Origin: Rubrivivax sp.
GTDB taxonomy: Bacteria > Pseudomonadota > Gammaproteobacteria > Burkholderiales > Burkholderiaceae_C
Assembly (NCBI GenBank): GCA_016789955.1
Contig: JAEUPB010000092.1
Location: 1-52,723, forward strand
Length of the DNA: 52,723 nt
Reading direction: 5' to 3'
Both the position numbers and the translations under genes were made by a program. Under the pieces are notes generated by a model. That model searched no databases. It worked only from the letters and a program-made list of their open reading frames with translations, and was not told where the DNA came from. This document shows positions 1 to 8,171 of the stretch, piece by piece (the first letter of the stretch is position 1; each line of letters begins with the position of its first letter).

Positions 1-471
1 GCCCGCCACAAGGTGCCCTGGGCGGCGGCCGAGAAGGCGCTGAAGAGCATCAAGGTCGAGGTCGAGCTCGGCTTCGACCTGCCCACCGCGTTCAAGGAGG
101 CCGAGCGCTGCCTGAACTGCGACGTGCAGACGGTGTTCAACGACAAGCTGTGCATCGAGTGCGACGCCTGCGTCGACATCTGCCCGATGGACTGCATCAC
201 GTTCACCGACAACGGCGAGGAGGCCGATCTGCGCGGCCGGCTCAAGGCGCCGGCGCCGAATGCGACGCAGGACCTCTATGTGAGCACGGCGCTGAAGACG
301 GCGCGCGTGATGGTCAAGGACGAGGACGTCTGCCTGCACTGCGGGCTGTGCGCCGAGCGCTGCCCCACGGGCGCCTGGGACATGCAGAAGTTCCTGCTCA
401 TCACCACGAAGGCGGGCCCGAGTTGTCGCGACCGTAAACCGGCGCCGAAGAAGCAGGGGGTGCCGGCATGA
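1..471 (+). CDS. FAD-dependent oxidoreductase, C-terminal iron-sulfur part (5' end missing)
   Basis: The reading frame is open from the first base, so this is the last 156 residues of a longer protein. It contains cysteine clusters typical of a two-[4Fe-4S] ferredoxin domain: RCLNC, then CIECDACVDICP, then CLHCGLCAERCP about 55 residues later. This arrangement is known from the C-terminus of GltD-like FAD/NAD(P) oxidoreductases that carry electrons to or from a 2-oxoacid:ferredoxin oxidoreductase. The stop overlaps the start of the next gene (ATGA at 468-471), so the two are probably translationally coupled. I infer that it is the electron-transfer subunit of the complex encoded downstream. 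The flavin domain itself lies outside the window, so that part of the call rests on family architecture only. Confidence 0.72.
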   Translation, partial: ARHKVPWAAAEKALKSIKVEVELGFDLPTAFKEAERCLNCDVQTVFNDKLCIECDACVDICPMDCITFTDNGEEADLRGRLKAPAPNATQDLYVSTALKTARVMVKDEDVCLHCGLCAERCPTGAWDMQKFLLITTKAGPSCRDRKPAPKKQGVPA

Positions 472-2330
472 AAGGGACGACATTGAACCGCATCGAGGCC
501 GTCAACGACTTCGTCGTCAAGTTCGCCAACGTCAACGGCTCGGGCTCGGCGAGTGCGAACGAGTTGTTCGCCAAGGCCATCCTGCGCATGGGCGTGCCGG
601 TGAGCCCGCGCAACATCTTCCCGAGCAACATCCAGGGCCTGCCCACCTGGTACGAGGTGCGCGTGTCCGAGCGCGGCTGGCTCGGCCGCCGCGGCGGCAT
701 CGACATGATGGTCGCGATGAACCCGCAGACCTGGGCGCAGGACGTGGCCGAGATCGAGCCTGGCGGCTACCTGTTCTACGACTCCACCCGGCCGCTGCCG
801 GCATCGGCGTTCCGGCCCGACATCACGGTGGTCGGCATGCCGGTCACGGCGATCTGTAACGCCACCTACGAAGACCCGCGCCAGCGCACGCTGTTCAAGA
901 ACATCATGGTGCTGGGCGCGCTCTCGGTGCTGATGGACGTCGACGCGGCCACCATCGAGAAGCTGTTCGGCGAGCAGTACCGCGGCAAGGAGCGGCTGCT
1001 CGAGAGCAACGTGCGCGCGCTGCACGCCGGGCGCAGCTTCGTCAACGAGCACCTGTCGCCGCCCAAGCACCCGGGCGTGGGCCTGAAGGTGCGCCGTGCC
1101 GATGCGGTGGGCGACCGCGTGTTCCTCGAAGGCAACGCCGCCACCGCGCTGGGCTGCGTGTACGGCGGCGCCACCGTGTGCGCTTGGTACCCGATCACGC
1201 CCAGTTCGTCGGTGGCCGAGGCGTTCCAGAAGTACTGCCAGAAGTACCGGCACGACCCCGCCACCGGCGAGGCGCGCTACGCCATCGTGCAGGCCGAGGA
1301 CGAGATCGCCTCGGTGGGCATGATCACCGGCGGCGGTTGGAACGGCGCGCGCGCCTTCACCGCCACCTCAGGCCCGGGCGTCTCGCTGATGACCGAGTTC
1401 ATCGGCCTGGCCTACTTCGCCGAGATCCCGTTCGTCATCGTCGACGTGCAGCGCGGTGGCCCCTCCACCGGCATGCCCACGCGCACGCAGCAGGCCGACC
1501 TGATCAGCAGCGCCTACGCCAGCCACGGCGACACCAAGCACCCGATGCTGCTGCCGCAGGACCCGGCCGAGTGCTTCGAGCATGCGGCCACGGCGCTCGA
1601 CCTGGCCGAGCGGCTGCAGACTCCGGTGTTCGTCATGACCGACCTCGACATCGGCATGAACCAGCGCCTGTGCGAGCCGCTGCAGTGGGACGACTCCCGC
1701 CGTTACGACCGCGGCAAGGTGCTGACGGCCGAGCAGCTCGAGGCCGGCTTCGATTTCGGCCGCTACAAGGACGTCGACGGCGACGGCATCCCGTGGCGCA
1801 CGCTGCCCGGCACGCACCCGACCAAGGGCGCGTACTTCACGCGCGGCACCACGCGCGACCCCTACGCGCGCTACTCCGAGGCCGGCCCCGACTACATCTA
1901 CAACGTGCAGCGGCTGCTGAAGAAGTTCGCCACCGCGGCCACGCTGGTGCCGCAGCCGGTGGTGCGGGCCGCGCGCAAGAAGACGCGGCTGGGCGTCATC
2001 TACTTCGGCAGCACCGCGCCGTCGATGGACGAGGGGCTGGAGACGCTCGCGGCCAACGGCATCCACCTCGACGCGATGCGGCTGCGCGCGTTCCCGTTCC
2101 CGCCCAGCGTGCTCGAGTTCATCGAGTCGCACGACGGCGTGTTCGTCGTCGAGCAGAACCGCGACGCGCAGATGCGCACGCTGCTGATCAACGAGCTCGA
2201 GATCGACCCGGCCCGGCTGATCAAGGTGCTGCACTTCGACGGCACGCCGATCACCGCGCGCTTCATCGTGCAGACCATCACCCAGCTCGTGCTCGAGCTG
2301 GCCACGGCCCCGAAGCGCGAGCGCGCCTGA
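468..2330 (+). CDS. 2-oxoacid:acceptor oxidoreductase, fused gamma/alpha subunit
   Basis: This 620-residue protein has the gamma-then-alpha order seen in the KorA-type large subunit of 2-oxoglutarate (or related 2-oxoacid):ferredoxin oxidoreductases. Residues about 10-190 form the gamma domain (GSGSASANELFAKA near the start). Residues about 220-600 form the pyrimidine-binding and transketolase C-terminal-like domains, with YPITPSSSVAE, TATSGPGVSLM and VQRGGPSTGMPTRTQQ. The enzyme would oxidatively decarboxylate a 2-oxoacid to its acyl-CoA in the cytoplasm and pass electrons to an iron-sulfur carrier. It overlaps the preceding flavoprotein by 4 bases and is followed after 20 bases by the beta subunit. 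The substrate cannot be read from the sequence; 2-oxoglutarate, pyruvate and branched-chain or aryl 2-oxoacids are all possible. Confidence 0.88.
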   Translation: MKGTTLNRIEAVNDFVVKFANVNGSGSASANELFAKAILRMGVPVSPRNIFPSNIQGLPTWYEVRVSERGWLGRRGGIDMMVAMNPQTWAQDVAEIEPGGYLFYDSTRPLPASAFRPDITVVGMPVTAICNATYEDPRQRTLFKNIMVLGALSVLMDVDAATIEKLFGEQYRGKERLLESNVRALHAGRSFVNEHLSPPKHPGVGLKVRRADAVGDRVFLEGNAATALGCVYGGATVCAWYPITPSSSVAEAFQKYCQKYRHDPATGEARYAIVQAEDEIASVGMITGGGWNGARAFTATSGPGVSLMTEFIGLAYFAEIPFVIVDVQRGGPSTGMPTRTQQADLISSAYASHGDTKHPMLLPQDPAECFEHAATALDLAERLQTPVFVMTDLDIGMNQRLCEPLQWDDSRRYDRGKVLTAEQLEAGFDFGRYKDVDGDGIPWRTLPGTHPTKGAYFTRGTTRDPYARYSEAGPDYIYNVQRLLKKFATAATLVPQPVVRAARKKTRLGVIYFGSTAPSMDEGLETLAANGIHLDAMRLRAFPFPPSVLEFIESHDGVFVVEQNRDAQMRTLLINELEIDPARLIKVLHFDGTPITARFIVQTITQLVLELATAPKRERA

Positions 2331-2350
2331 GTAGGCCCGACGGAGACGAC

Positions 2351-3406
2351 ATGACCTATCTCGCCAAGCCCCGGCTGCACCACCCCACGCTGACGAAGAA
2401 CCGCGTCGGCTACACCCGGCGCGACTACGAAGGCAAGGTGTCGACGCTGTGCGCCGGCTGCGGCCACGACAGCATCAGCGCCGCCATCGTGCAGGCCTGC
2501 TGGGAACTCGACGTGCAGCCGCACCGCGTGGCCAAGCTGTCGGGCATCGGCTGCTCCAGCAAGACGCCCGACTACTTCCTCGGCGCCAGCCATGGCTTCA
2601 ACACCGTGCACGGCCGCATGCCCAGCGTGCTGACCGGCGCCAACCTCGCCAACCGCGAGCTGCTGTACCTCGGCGTCTCGGGCGACGGCGACTCGGCTTC
2701 CATCGGCCTGGGCCAGTTCGCGCACGCCATGCGGCGCGGCGTGCGCATGGTCTACATCGTCGAGAACAACGGCGTCTACGGCCTCACGAAGGGCCAGTTC
2801 TCGGCCACCGCCGACCGCGGCAGCAAGAGCAAGAAGGGCGCGGTCAACAACGACTCGCCGGTGGACCTGGTCGGTCTGGCGCTGCAGCTCGGCGCCACCT
2901 ACGTGGGCCGCGGCTTCTCGGGCGACAAGGCGCAGCTGGTGCCGCTGATCAAGGGCGCCATCGGCCACGGCGGCGCGGCCTTCATCGACGTCATCAGCCC
3001 CTGCGTGGCCTTCAACAACCACGACGGCAGCACGCGCAGCTACGACCACGTGCGCGAGCACAACGAGGCGGTCAGCCGCATCGACTTCATCGACCTGGCC
3101 GCGGAGATCACCGCCGAGCCCGCGCCCGGCGAGGTGATCACGCTGCCGCAGCCCGACGGCAGCCGCATGCGACTGCGCAAGCTGCACGCCGACTACGACC
3201 CCGCCGATCGCCGCTCGGCGATGAACCACATGGCCGCGCTGGCCGAGGCCGGCGAGATCGCCACCGGGCTGCTGTACGTCGACCCGGCAGCGCACGACCT
3301 GCACGCAGCGCTGAAGACGGTGCCCAGGCCGCTGAACACGCTCGACGAAGCAGCTCTGTGCCCGGGAGCGGCGGCGCTGGAGAAGATCAACGCGTCGCTG
3401 AGGTAG
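2351..3406 (+). CDS. 2-oxoacid:acceptor oxidoreductase, beta (TPP-binding) subunit
   Basis: This 351-residue protein is the thiamine-diphosphate subunit partnering the gene just upstream. The N-terminal CAGCGHDSIS motif and SGIGCSSKTP match KorB-type subunits. GDGDSASIG followed by ENNGVYGLTKGQ is the TPP/Mg signature (GDGD...N...N). The ATG at 2351 follows a GGAG sequence (2342-2345) at normal distance and lies 20 bases after the alpha-subunit stop, so the genes form one operon with the flavoprotein. It ends 54 bases before the convergent phytochrome gene. Confidence 0.88.
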   Translation: MTYLAKPRLHHPTLTKNRVGYTRRDYEGKVSTLCAGCGHDSISAAIVQACWELDVQPHRVAKLSGIGCSSKTPDYFLGASHGFNTVHGRMPSVLTGANLANRELLYLGVSGDGDSASIGLGQFAHAMRRGVRMVYIVENNGVYGLTKGQFSATADRGSKSKKGAVNNDSPVDLVGLALQLGATYVGRGFSGDKAQLVPLIKGAIGHGGAAFIDVISPCVAFNNHDGSTRSYDHVREHNEAVSRIDFIDLAAEITAEPAPGEVITLPQPDGSRMRLRKLHADYDPADRRSAMNHMAALAEAGEIATGLLYVDPAAHDLHAALKTVPRPLNTLDEAALCPGAAALEKINASLR

Positions 3407-3425
3407 CCCGTCGGGGGCCCGGTTC

Positions 3426-3442
3426 GGCGGCCGACGGCCGCC
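3426..3442. terminator. GC-rich hairpin between convergent genes, possible bidirectional terminator
   Basis: GGCGGCCG (3426-3433) and CGGCCGCC (3435-3442) are perfect inverted repeats around a single base, leaving a stem of about six pairs with a short loop. The hairpin lies in the 54-base gap between the stop codons of two convergent genes, where a shared terminator is expected. No clear T-run follows on either strand, so Rho-independent function is uncertain. Confidence 0.35.
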
Positions 3443-3460
3443 TCCCCGTTGTTCCCCGTG

Positions 3461-5986
3461 TCAGGCGGCCGCCATTTCGGCCATCACCCGCTGCAGGTCC
3501 CCGCGCCCGTACGGCTTGCACACGTGCGGGCGGCTGCGCAGCGCGTCGGGCAGTTCGTCGTTCTCGGAGTAGCCGGTGGCCACGATCACCGGCACCTGCA
3601 GCGCCGCCAGGCGCTCGGCCACTGCCTCGCTGGTGTGGTCACCCAGGTTCACGTCGAGCAGGGCGAGGTCGAAACGTTCGCGTTCGAGCACGGCGAGTGC
3701 CTCGTCGCGCGTGCCGGCCACCACCACGTCGCGGGCGCCGAGCTGGCGCAGCGCCTCCTCGGCGAGCATCGCGATCACGGGGTCGTCCTCGACGACCAGC
3801 GCCCGCCGGGGCACCGGCCCCTGCGCGCCCACCTGCGCCGCCGCGGTCTCGGGCGGTGACGCCGGCGCGCCGAGCACGAAGCCGCGCCGCACGAGCAGAC
3901 GGGCGCGCAGCCCGTCGGGCCCGTACTCCAGCCGCGCGTTGCCGCCCAGCGCATGCTGCAGCGCCTGCGCGATGACGCGGGTGCCGAAGCCGCGGTGGCT
4001 GGGCTTGCGCACGCCGGGCACGCCGCTCTCCGCCCACTCGATGGCCAGCGCGCCGGCTCCGTCGACGGCCCACGTCACCGCGAGATGCCCGCGCGGCAGC
4101 GACAGCGCGCCGTACTTGCGCGCGTTGGTGGCCATCTCGTGGATCACCAGCGCGAACGACAGGTAGGCGTTCGGCTCGAGGCTCACCGCATCGCCCGAGA
4201 GCTGCACCTGGCCGGTCTCGGCGAAGGCGCCGGCCTCCTCCGCCAGCAACGCGTGCAGGGCGGTGGGGCGCCAGTGCGCGCGCTCGATGCGCGTGTAGGC
4301 GCGCGAGAGGGCGTGCACGCGGTCGTGCAGCCGCTGCGCGAGGTCGTCCACCGAGGCCGCGCCGCGGGCCGTCTGCTGCACCAGGCCCTTGATCAGGCCG
4401 AGCATGTTGCGCACGCGGTGGTTCAGCTCGCGCACCAGCAGCGCCTGCTGCCTCGCGGCCTGGCGCGCGTTCTCTAGTTCGCGGTGCGCGCCGCGGCTGA
4501 GCACCGACTCCATCAGGCGCGTGCGCAGCACCTCGGCGAGCTCGATCTCGGCCGTGGTCCAGGGTTCGCAGTGCCAGCGCACCGACTCGCGCCAGGCCTC
4601 GAAGCTCTCGCGCGGGCACAGCCGCCCGCGGCGCCGCGACACGGTGCGGCCCGGGTCGCCGGCCCAGTTCACGTGGCGCGACACCTCGTCGCGCAGCAGC
4701 AGCAGCCAGTCGCGCCCGGGAGTGCCCACCGGCATCGCCAGCATGCCGGCGATGCGGGGCGCCAGCCGGCGCAGGGCGGGCTGCACGGCGGCCAGCGACT
4801 CGACGGCGGTCACGCGGGCGCTGTCGGCGGGCGCCGCCGAGGCGAGCTGCGCGGCCACGGTGTCGGATACGGGGCTGCTGCCCCAGCTGCGCGTGCGGCC
4901 TCCGATGCGGGCGACGATGGCCGACACGTCGATCAGGCGCGCGAGGCGGCGGCAGGCGGCGTCGAACGCGGCCGGGTCCGCCTGCCCGTCGGCCAGCGGT
5001 TCCACGCCCGGCAGCCCGAGCAGCAGCGACTGGACGTTGCGGTCGAGACCGTGGCGCTCGGCCCGGGCGAAGGCCAGGCTGTAGAGGCGGCCCAGCAACT
5101 CCACCATGCTGCGGCACCCCAGCGGCGGGCGCATCGGTTCGTGGTGGTGGCAGGCGATCAACCCCCACAGCCGGCCGTCGACCACCAGCGAGATCGACAT
5201 CGTTGCGGCCGAGCCCATGTTGCGCAGGTACTGCAGGTGCACCGGCGAGACGCTGCGCAGCGCCGACAGCGACAGGTCGAGCGGCTCGCGCCCGTGCGAC
5301 AGCAGCGGCACCCCCTCGTCGTGCGCGTCGGCGATGACGCGCGACAGGTTGCGCAGGTACAGCGCGCGCGCCTGCGCCGGGACGTCGCTGGCCGGGTAGC
5401 GCAGCCCGAGGTAGCTCGGCCGGCGCCCGGCGAGCTGCTCGGCCACCACCGTGCCGCTGCCGTCGGCGGCGAAGCGGTACAGCATCACCCGCGAGTAGCC
5501 GGTGATGCCGGCCACCGCGCGCACCGCCGAGTCCGCAAGCTCGGGCACGTGCTGCAGCGAGGCCAGCTCCTGCGTGCAGGCGCTCACGGCGGGCATCGCG
5601 GTGTCGGGGCCGGGGCCGGCGGGTTCGGCCTCCAGCACCACGTGCGGTCCGCTGGCGTGCACGGTGACGTCGACTGCATCGGCATGGCCGGGCCAGCGCA
5701 CCTGGTGCAGGTGCTGCACGCTGCCGCGCGCGCGGGCCACCGCGGCGTGCGCCAGCGCGGCGCCGAGATCGTGCGGCGACAGCAGGGTGGCGACGGGCTG
5801 TCCGAGCAGGCCGTCGGCGTCGCGCCCCATCCAGGCCTGCGCGTCGGCCGAGACGTGGCTCACGCGGCGGCTTCGCTGGCCGAACGCGAGCAGCATGCCG
5901 AACGACTGCACGCGGCCGAGCATGTGGATGGGCTCGCTGGCGCATTGCTCGAGCAGTGCGCGCTGCCGGGCCGGGGGGGTGACCAT
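3461..5986 (-). CDS. bphP: Bacteriophytochrome: PAS-GAF-PHY photosensor, HWE histidine kinase, receiver
   Basis: This 841-residue protein is a red/far-red light sensor kinase. Cys15, in the context QCASEPIH, is in the place of the biliverdin-attaching cysteine of bacteriophytochromes. The GAF domain carries PASDVP (Asp201) and SPVHLQYLRNMG (His250), both chromophore-pocket signatures. The PHY tongue is seen in VNWAGDP and PRESFEAW. The kinase part has ELNHRVRN (phospho-accepting His523), HEMATNARKYG (N box) and EWAESG (Trp651-x-Glu), which define the HWE family. The last 120 residues are a receiver with VVEDD, the phospho-acceptor Asp778 in LLDVNLG, and CKP. The start at 5986 places the cysteine at the usual distance from the N-terminus, although no strong ribosome binding site precedes it. 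No heme oxygenase or separate output regulator is adjacent. Confidence 0.92.
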   Translation of the reverse strand: MVTPPARQRALLEQCASEPIHMLGRVQSFGMLLAFGQRSRRVSHVSADAQAWMGRDADGLLGQPVATLLSPHDLGAALAHAAVARARGSVQHLHQVRWPGHADAVDVTVHASGPHVVLEAEPAGPGPDTAMPAVSACTQELASLQHVPELADSAVRAVAGITGYSRVMLYRFAADGSGTVVAEQLAGRRPSYLGLRYPASDVPAQARALYLRNLSRVIADAHDEGVPLLSHGREPLDLSLSALRSVSPVHLQYLRNMGSAATMSISLVVDGRLWGLIACHHHEPMRPPLGCRSMVELLGRLYSLAFARAERHGLDRNVQSLLLGLPGVEPLADGQADPAAFDAACRRLARLIDVSAIVARIGGRTRSWGSSPVSDTVAAQLASAAPADSARVTAVESLAAVQPALRRLAPRIAGMLAMPVGTPGRDWLLLLRDEVSRHVNWAGDPGRTVSRRRGRLCPRESFEAWRESVRWHCEPWTTAEIELAEVLRTRLMESVLSRGAHRELENARQAARQQALLVRELNHRVRNMLGLIKGLVQQTARGAASVDDLAQRLHDRVHALSRAYTRIERAHWRPTALHALLAEEAGAFAETGQVQLSGDAVSLEPNAYLSFALVIHEMATNARKYGALSLPRGHLAVTWAVDGAGALAIEWAESGVPGVRKPSHRGFGTRVIAQALQHALGGNARLEYGPDGLRARLLVRRGFVLGAPASPPETAAAQVGAQGPVPRRALVVEDDPVIAMLAEEALRQLGARDVVVAGTRDEALAVLERERFDLALLDVNLGDHTSEAVAERLAALQVPVIVATGYSENDELPDALRSRPHVCKPYGRGDLQRVMAEMAAA

Positions 5987-6075
5987 CGCCCGCGGACTAT
6001 CGGCCGCGGCCGTGCGCCCGGCTTGATCCTGCGCAATCAAGCGGGCCGCCGCCGTCGGGGACGACGGTCCCGACG

Positions 6076-7974
6076 TCAGGGCCGCACGACCAGCGAGGTC
6101 TTCTCGTACACCACCGACGGATCCAGCGTGCCGTTGCCGACGTCGTCGAAGCCGAAGTACAGGTCGTAGATCCCCGGAGGCAGCCCGTCCGCGGCCGGCA
6201 GCGCGAAGTACGGGATGTCCACCAGCGGGCCCGTGTAGGTGGCCGCCAGGCCGGGCCGCCAGCTCGCGCTGGCGAGGTCGTACGAGTACCACTGCCCGCC
6301 GGCGTAGGCGGCCAGCCACCAGTCGCCGCGGCGGCCGGCGAGTGCGCCAGCGCGCATCGAGATCGACATCTGGATCATCTCGCCGCCGGGGATGGCCACC
6401 GACTGGCGGTAGCCGTTGACGCGCATCGCCGGCTGCGTGGCCACGGAGGGTTCGGTGACGCGCACGCGATACGAGATCGGCTGCCCCTGCGGCAGTTCGC
6501 CGCTGGCGCCGATCGCGACCGTGCCGGTGTAGACCCCTGCGGCGAGCGTGCCGGTGAACCGGGTCTTGACGTTGGGGAAGCCCGCCACCGTGGTGGAGCT
6601 CTCGACGGTGTAGCGGCCATCGGTACCGATCGTGCCGGTCATCGGCAGCCACGACGCGGCGCCGCTGAACGTGAGCCGGTCACCGCTGCGCGACACCGTC
6701 ATGCCGCCGGGCGGCGGCTGCGTGCAGCAGGCGTGGCCGGCGGGATCGATGCGCTCGTCCACGATCACCGCCGCCGGCTCGGGCAGCACCTTCTCGCAGA
6801 TCACCATCACGGCGCGCCGCGTGCTGCCGCTCAGCGCCACATCGCCGTTGGCGTCGGGCGTGCCCAGGTACTCGAACACCGAGCCGGCCGGGCCGCCGCC
6901 TTCTTCGTCGCTGGCCTGGTCGACGTCCGACGAATGCATGATCCAGGGGCGACCGCGCGTCTTTCCGATGGCCACCAGGTCGACGGCGTGGCCGCCGTCG
7001 GGCCAGACGTAGTCCACCTCGCAGTTCTGGCCCTCGCGCATCGCCTCCATGACCTGGTCGAAGTTGATGCTGCGGCCGCGGAACGTCGAGCGCATCGCGG
7101 TGCCGCCGACGCTGACCGAGACGTCGCTGGTGGAGATCGACCCCCAGTGCGTGACGGCCACCCGCGAGGCCAGCCCGTTGCCGGCCAGGTAGCGCAGCTT
7201 GCCGGCCAGGCCGTCGGCGAACAGCGTGTACTCGCCGTTGTCGCGGTCGACGACGGTGCGGTTCATCGCGGTCTCGATCTTGCCGACCAGGGAGTCGTCG
7301 CCCGGCTCGGCCGACTCGCGCAGGCCCGCCTTGTGCGCGTGCGGCAGCGACAGCCCGGTGGTGTTCTTCAGGAACTGCAGGCTGTTGGCCACCGACATCG
7401 GCACGCACTGGTTGTTGGCGGCCTCGATGTTGGGGTGGTCGAACTGCACGACGACGTCGTTGGCGCCCGCCGGATCGAACGAGATGCCGGTGAGGTCCGG
7501 CGGCGCCGGCGGCGCCGTGGTCGGCCCGCCGCCGCCGGACTGCGTGGTGGTGCGCTGCCGCACCGCCTGCGCAACCGGGCTGCCGGCGTAGGCGGTCAGC
7601 GGGGCGGCGCCGTAGTCGATCGCCGCCGGCAGGCTGGCGACGGTCGTGCCGCTGCCCACGCCCAGCGTGAACCGGCTCGTGACCTTCGAGTACGGCAGCA
7701 CCTCCGGCGCCATCACCGGCAGGTTGCGCACCACCCACCCCTGGCTGGTGGCCATGTTGAGGTAGCCGGCGGCGAGGCCGGTGCGCTGGCGCAGCCGCAC
7801 GGTGTCGACCTCGATGCGCCCGATCCCCGTGCGCACCACGGTGCCCGACGGCAGCCGGTGATCCTCCTGCACCAGGCGCACGCCGTGCTCGACGCCGACC
7901 GTGGCGGCCTGCAGGCCGGATGCGCAGGCGACGAGGAGGATCGTGGACCCCAGCCTGTGGGCGTTGCAACGCAT
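6076..7974 (-). CDS. Secreted protein with C39-like cysteine peptidase signature
   Basis: This 632-residue product begins with a Sec signal peptide (basic MRCNAHR, hydrophobic stretch, LQA cleavage region). The start at 7974 has GGGAGG seven bases upstream. Residues about 20-170 show no recognised fold and end in a low-complexity GGGG/PPAPP linker. A central domain carries NQCVPMSVANS (Cys190) and GGHAVDLVAIG (His329), with WIMHSSDVD shortly after. That spacing and local sequence resemble C39-like papain-fold peptidases, so a secreted cysteine peptidase is plausible but unproven. The C-terminal 200 residues look like beta-sandwich repeats and end in FGFDDVGNGTLDPSVVYEKT, a segment often seen in secreted proteins of this group. 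It is transcribed divergently from the toxin-like gene at 8172. Confidence 0.6.
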   Translation of the reverse strand: MRCNAHRLGSTILLVACASGLQAATVGVEHGVRLVQEDHRLPSGTVVRTGIGRIEVDTVRLRQRTGLAAGYLNMATSQGWVVRNLPVMAPEVLPYSKVTSRFTLGVGSGTTVASLPAAIDYGAAPLTAYAGSPVAQAVRQRTTTQSGGGGPTTAPPAPPDLTGISFDPAGANDVVVQFDHPNIEAANNQCVPMSVANSLQFLKNTTGLSLPHAHKAGLRESAEPGDDSLVGKIETAMNRTVVDRDNGEYTLFADGLAGKLRYLAGNGLASRVAVTHWGSISTSDVSVSVGGTAMRSTFRGRSINFDQVMEAMREGQNCEVDYVWPDGGHAVDLVAIGKTRGRPWIMHSSDVDQASDEEGGGPAGSVFEYLGTPDANGDVALSGSTRRAVMVICEKVLPEPAAVIVDERIDPAGHACCTQPPPGGMTVSRSGDRLTFSGAASWLPMTGTIGTDGRYTVESSTTVAGFPNVKTRFTGTLAAGVYTGTVAIGASGELPQGQPISYRVRVTEPSVATQPAMRVNGYRQSVAIPGGEMIQMSISMRAGALAGRRGDWWLAAYAGGQWYSYDLASASWRPGLAATYTGPLVDIPYFALPAADGLPPGIYDLYFGFDDVGNGTLDPSVVYEKTSLVVRP

Positions 7975-8097
7975 GCGGGCCTCCCGTGGCGGTGAAGTGG
8001 CAGGGATATCGCAGATCGGCGCCGTCGTCAAACCGGCGTGGCCGCGGCGCTCCGCCACCTCGTCCCTCGTCGTGTGGAGGACCGCACCGGCACCGCA

Positions 8098-8126
8098 TTG
8101 AACGCGCATGGCGCCCGCCCTAGCAT
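8098..8126 (+). promoter_or_regulatory. Probable sigma-70 promoter for the toxin-like gene
   Basis: TTGAAC (8098-8103) and TAGCAT (8121-8126) are separated by exactly 17 bases, the optimal spacing. Each hexamer matches the sigma-70 consensus at four positions. Transcription would begin near 8133, about 40 bases before the chosen start codon at 8172. The site lies in the 197-base divergent gap between the secreted peptidase-like gene and this gene. Confidence 0.5.
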
Positions 8127-8171
8127 GACCCGCACGACATCGGTTTCGGACCGGTGGCAGGGAGCGTGGCG

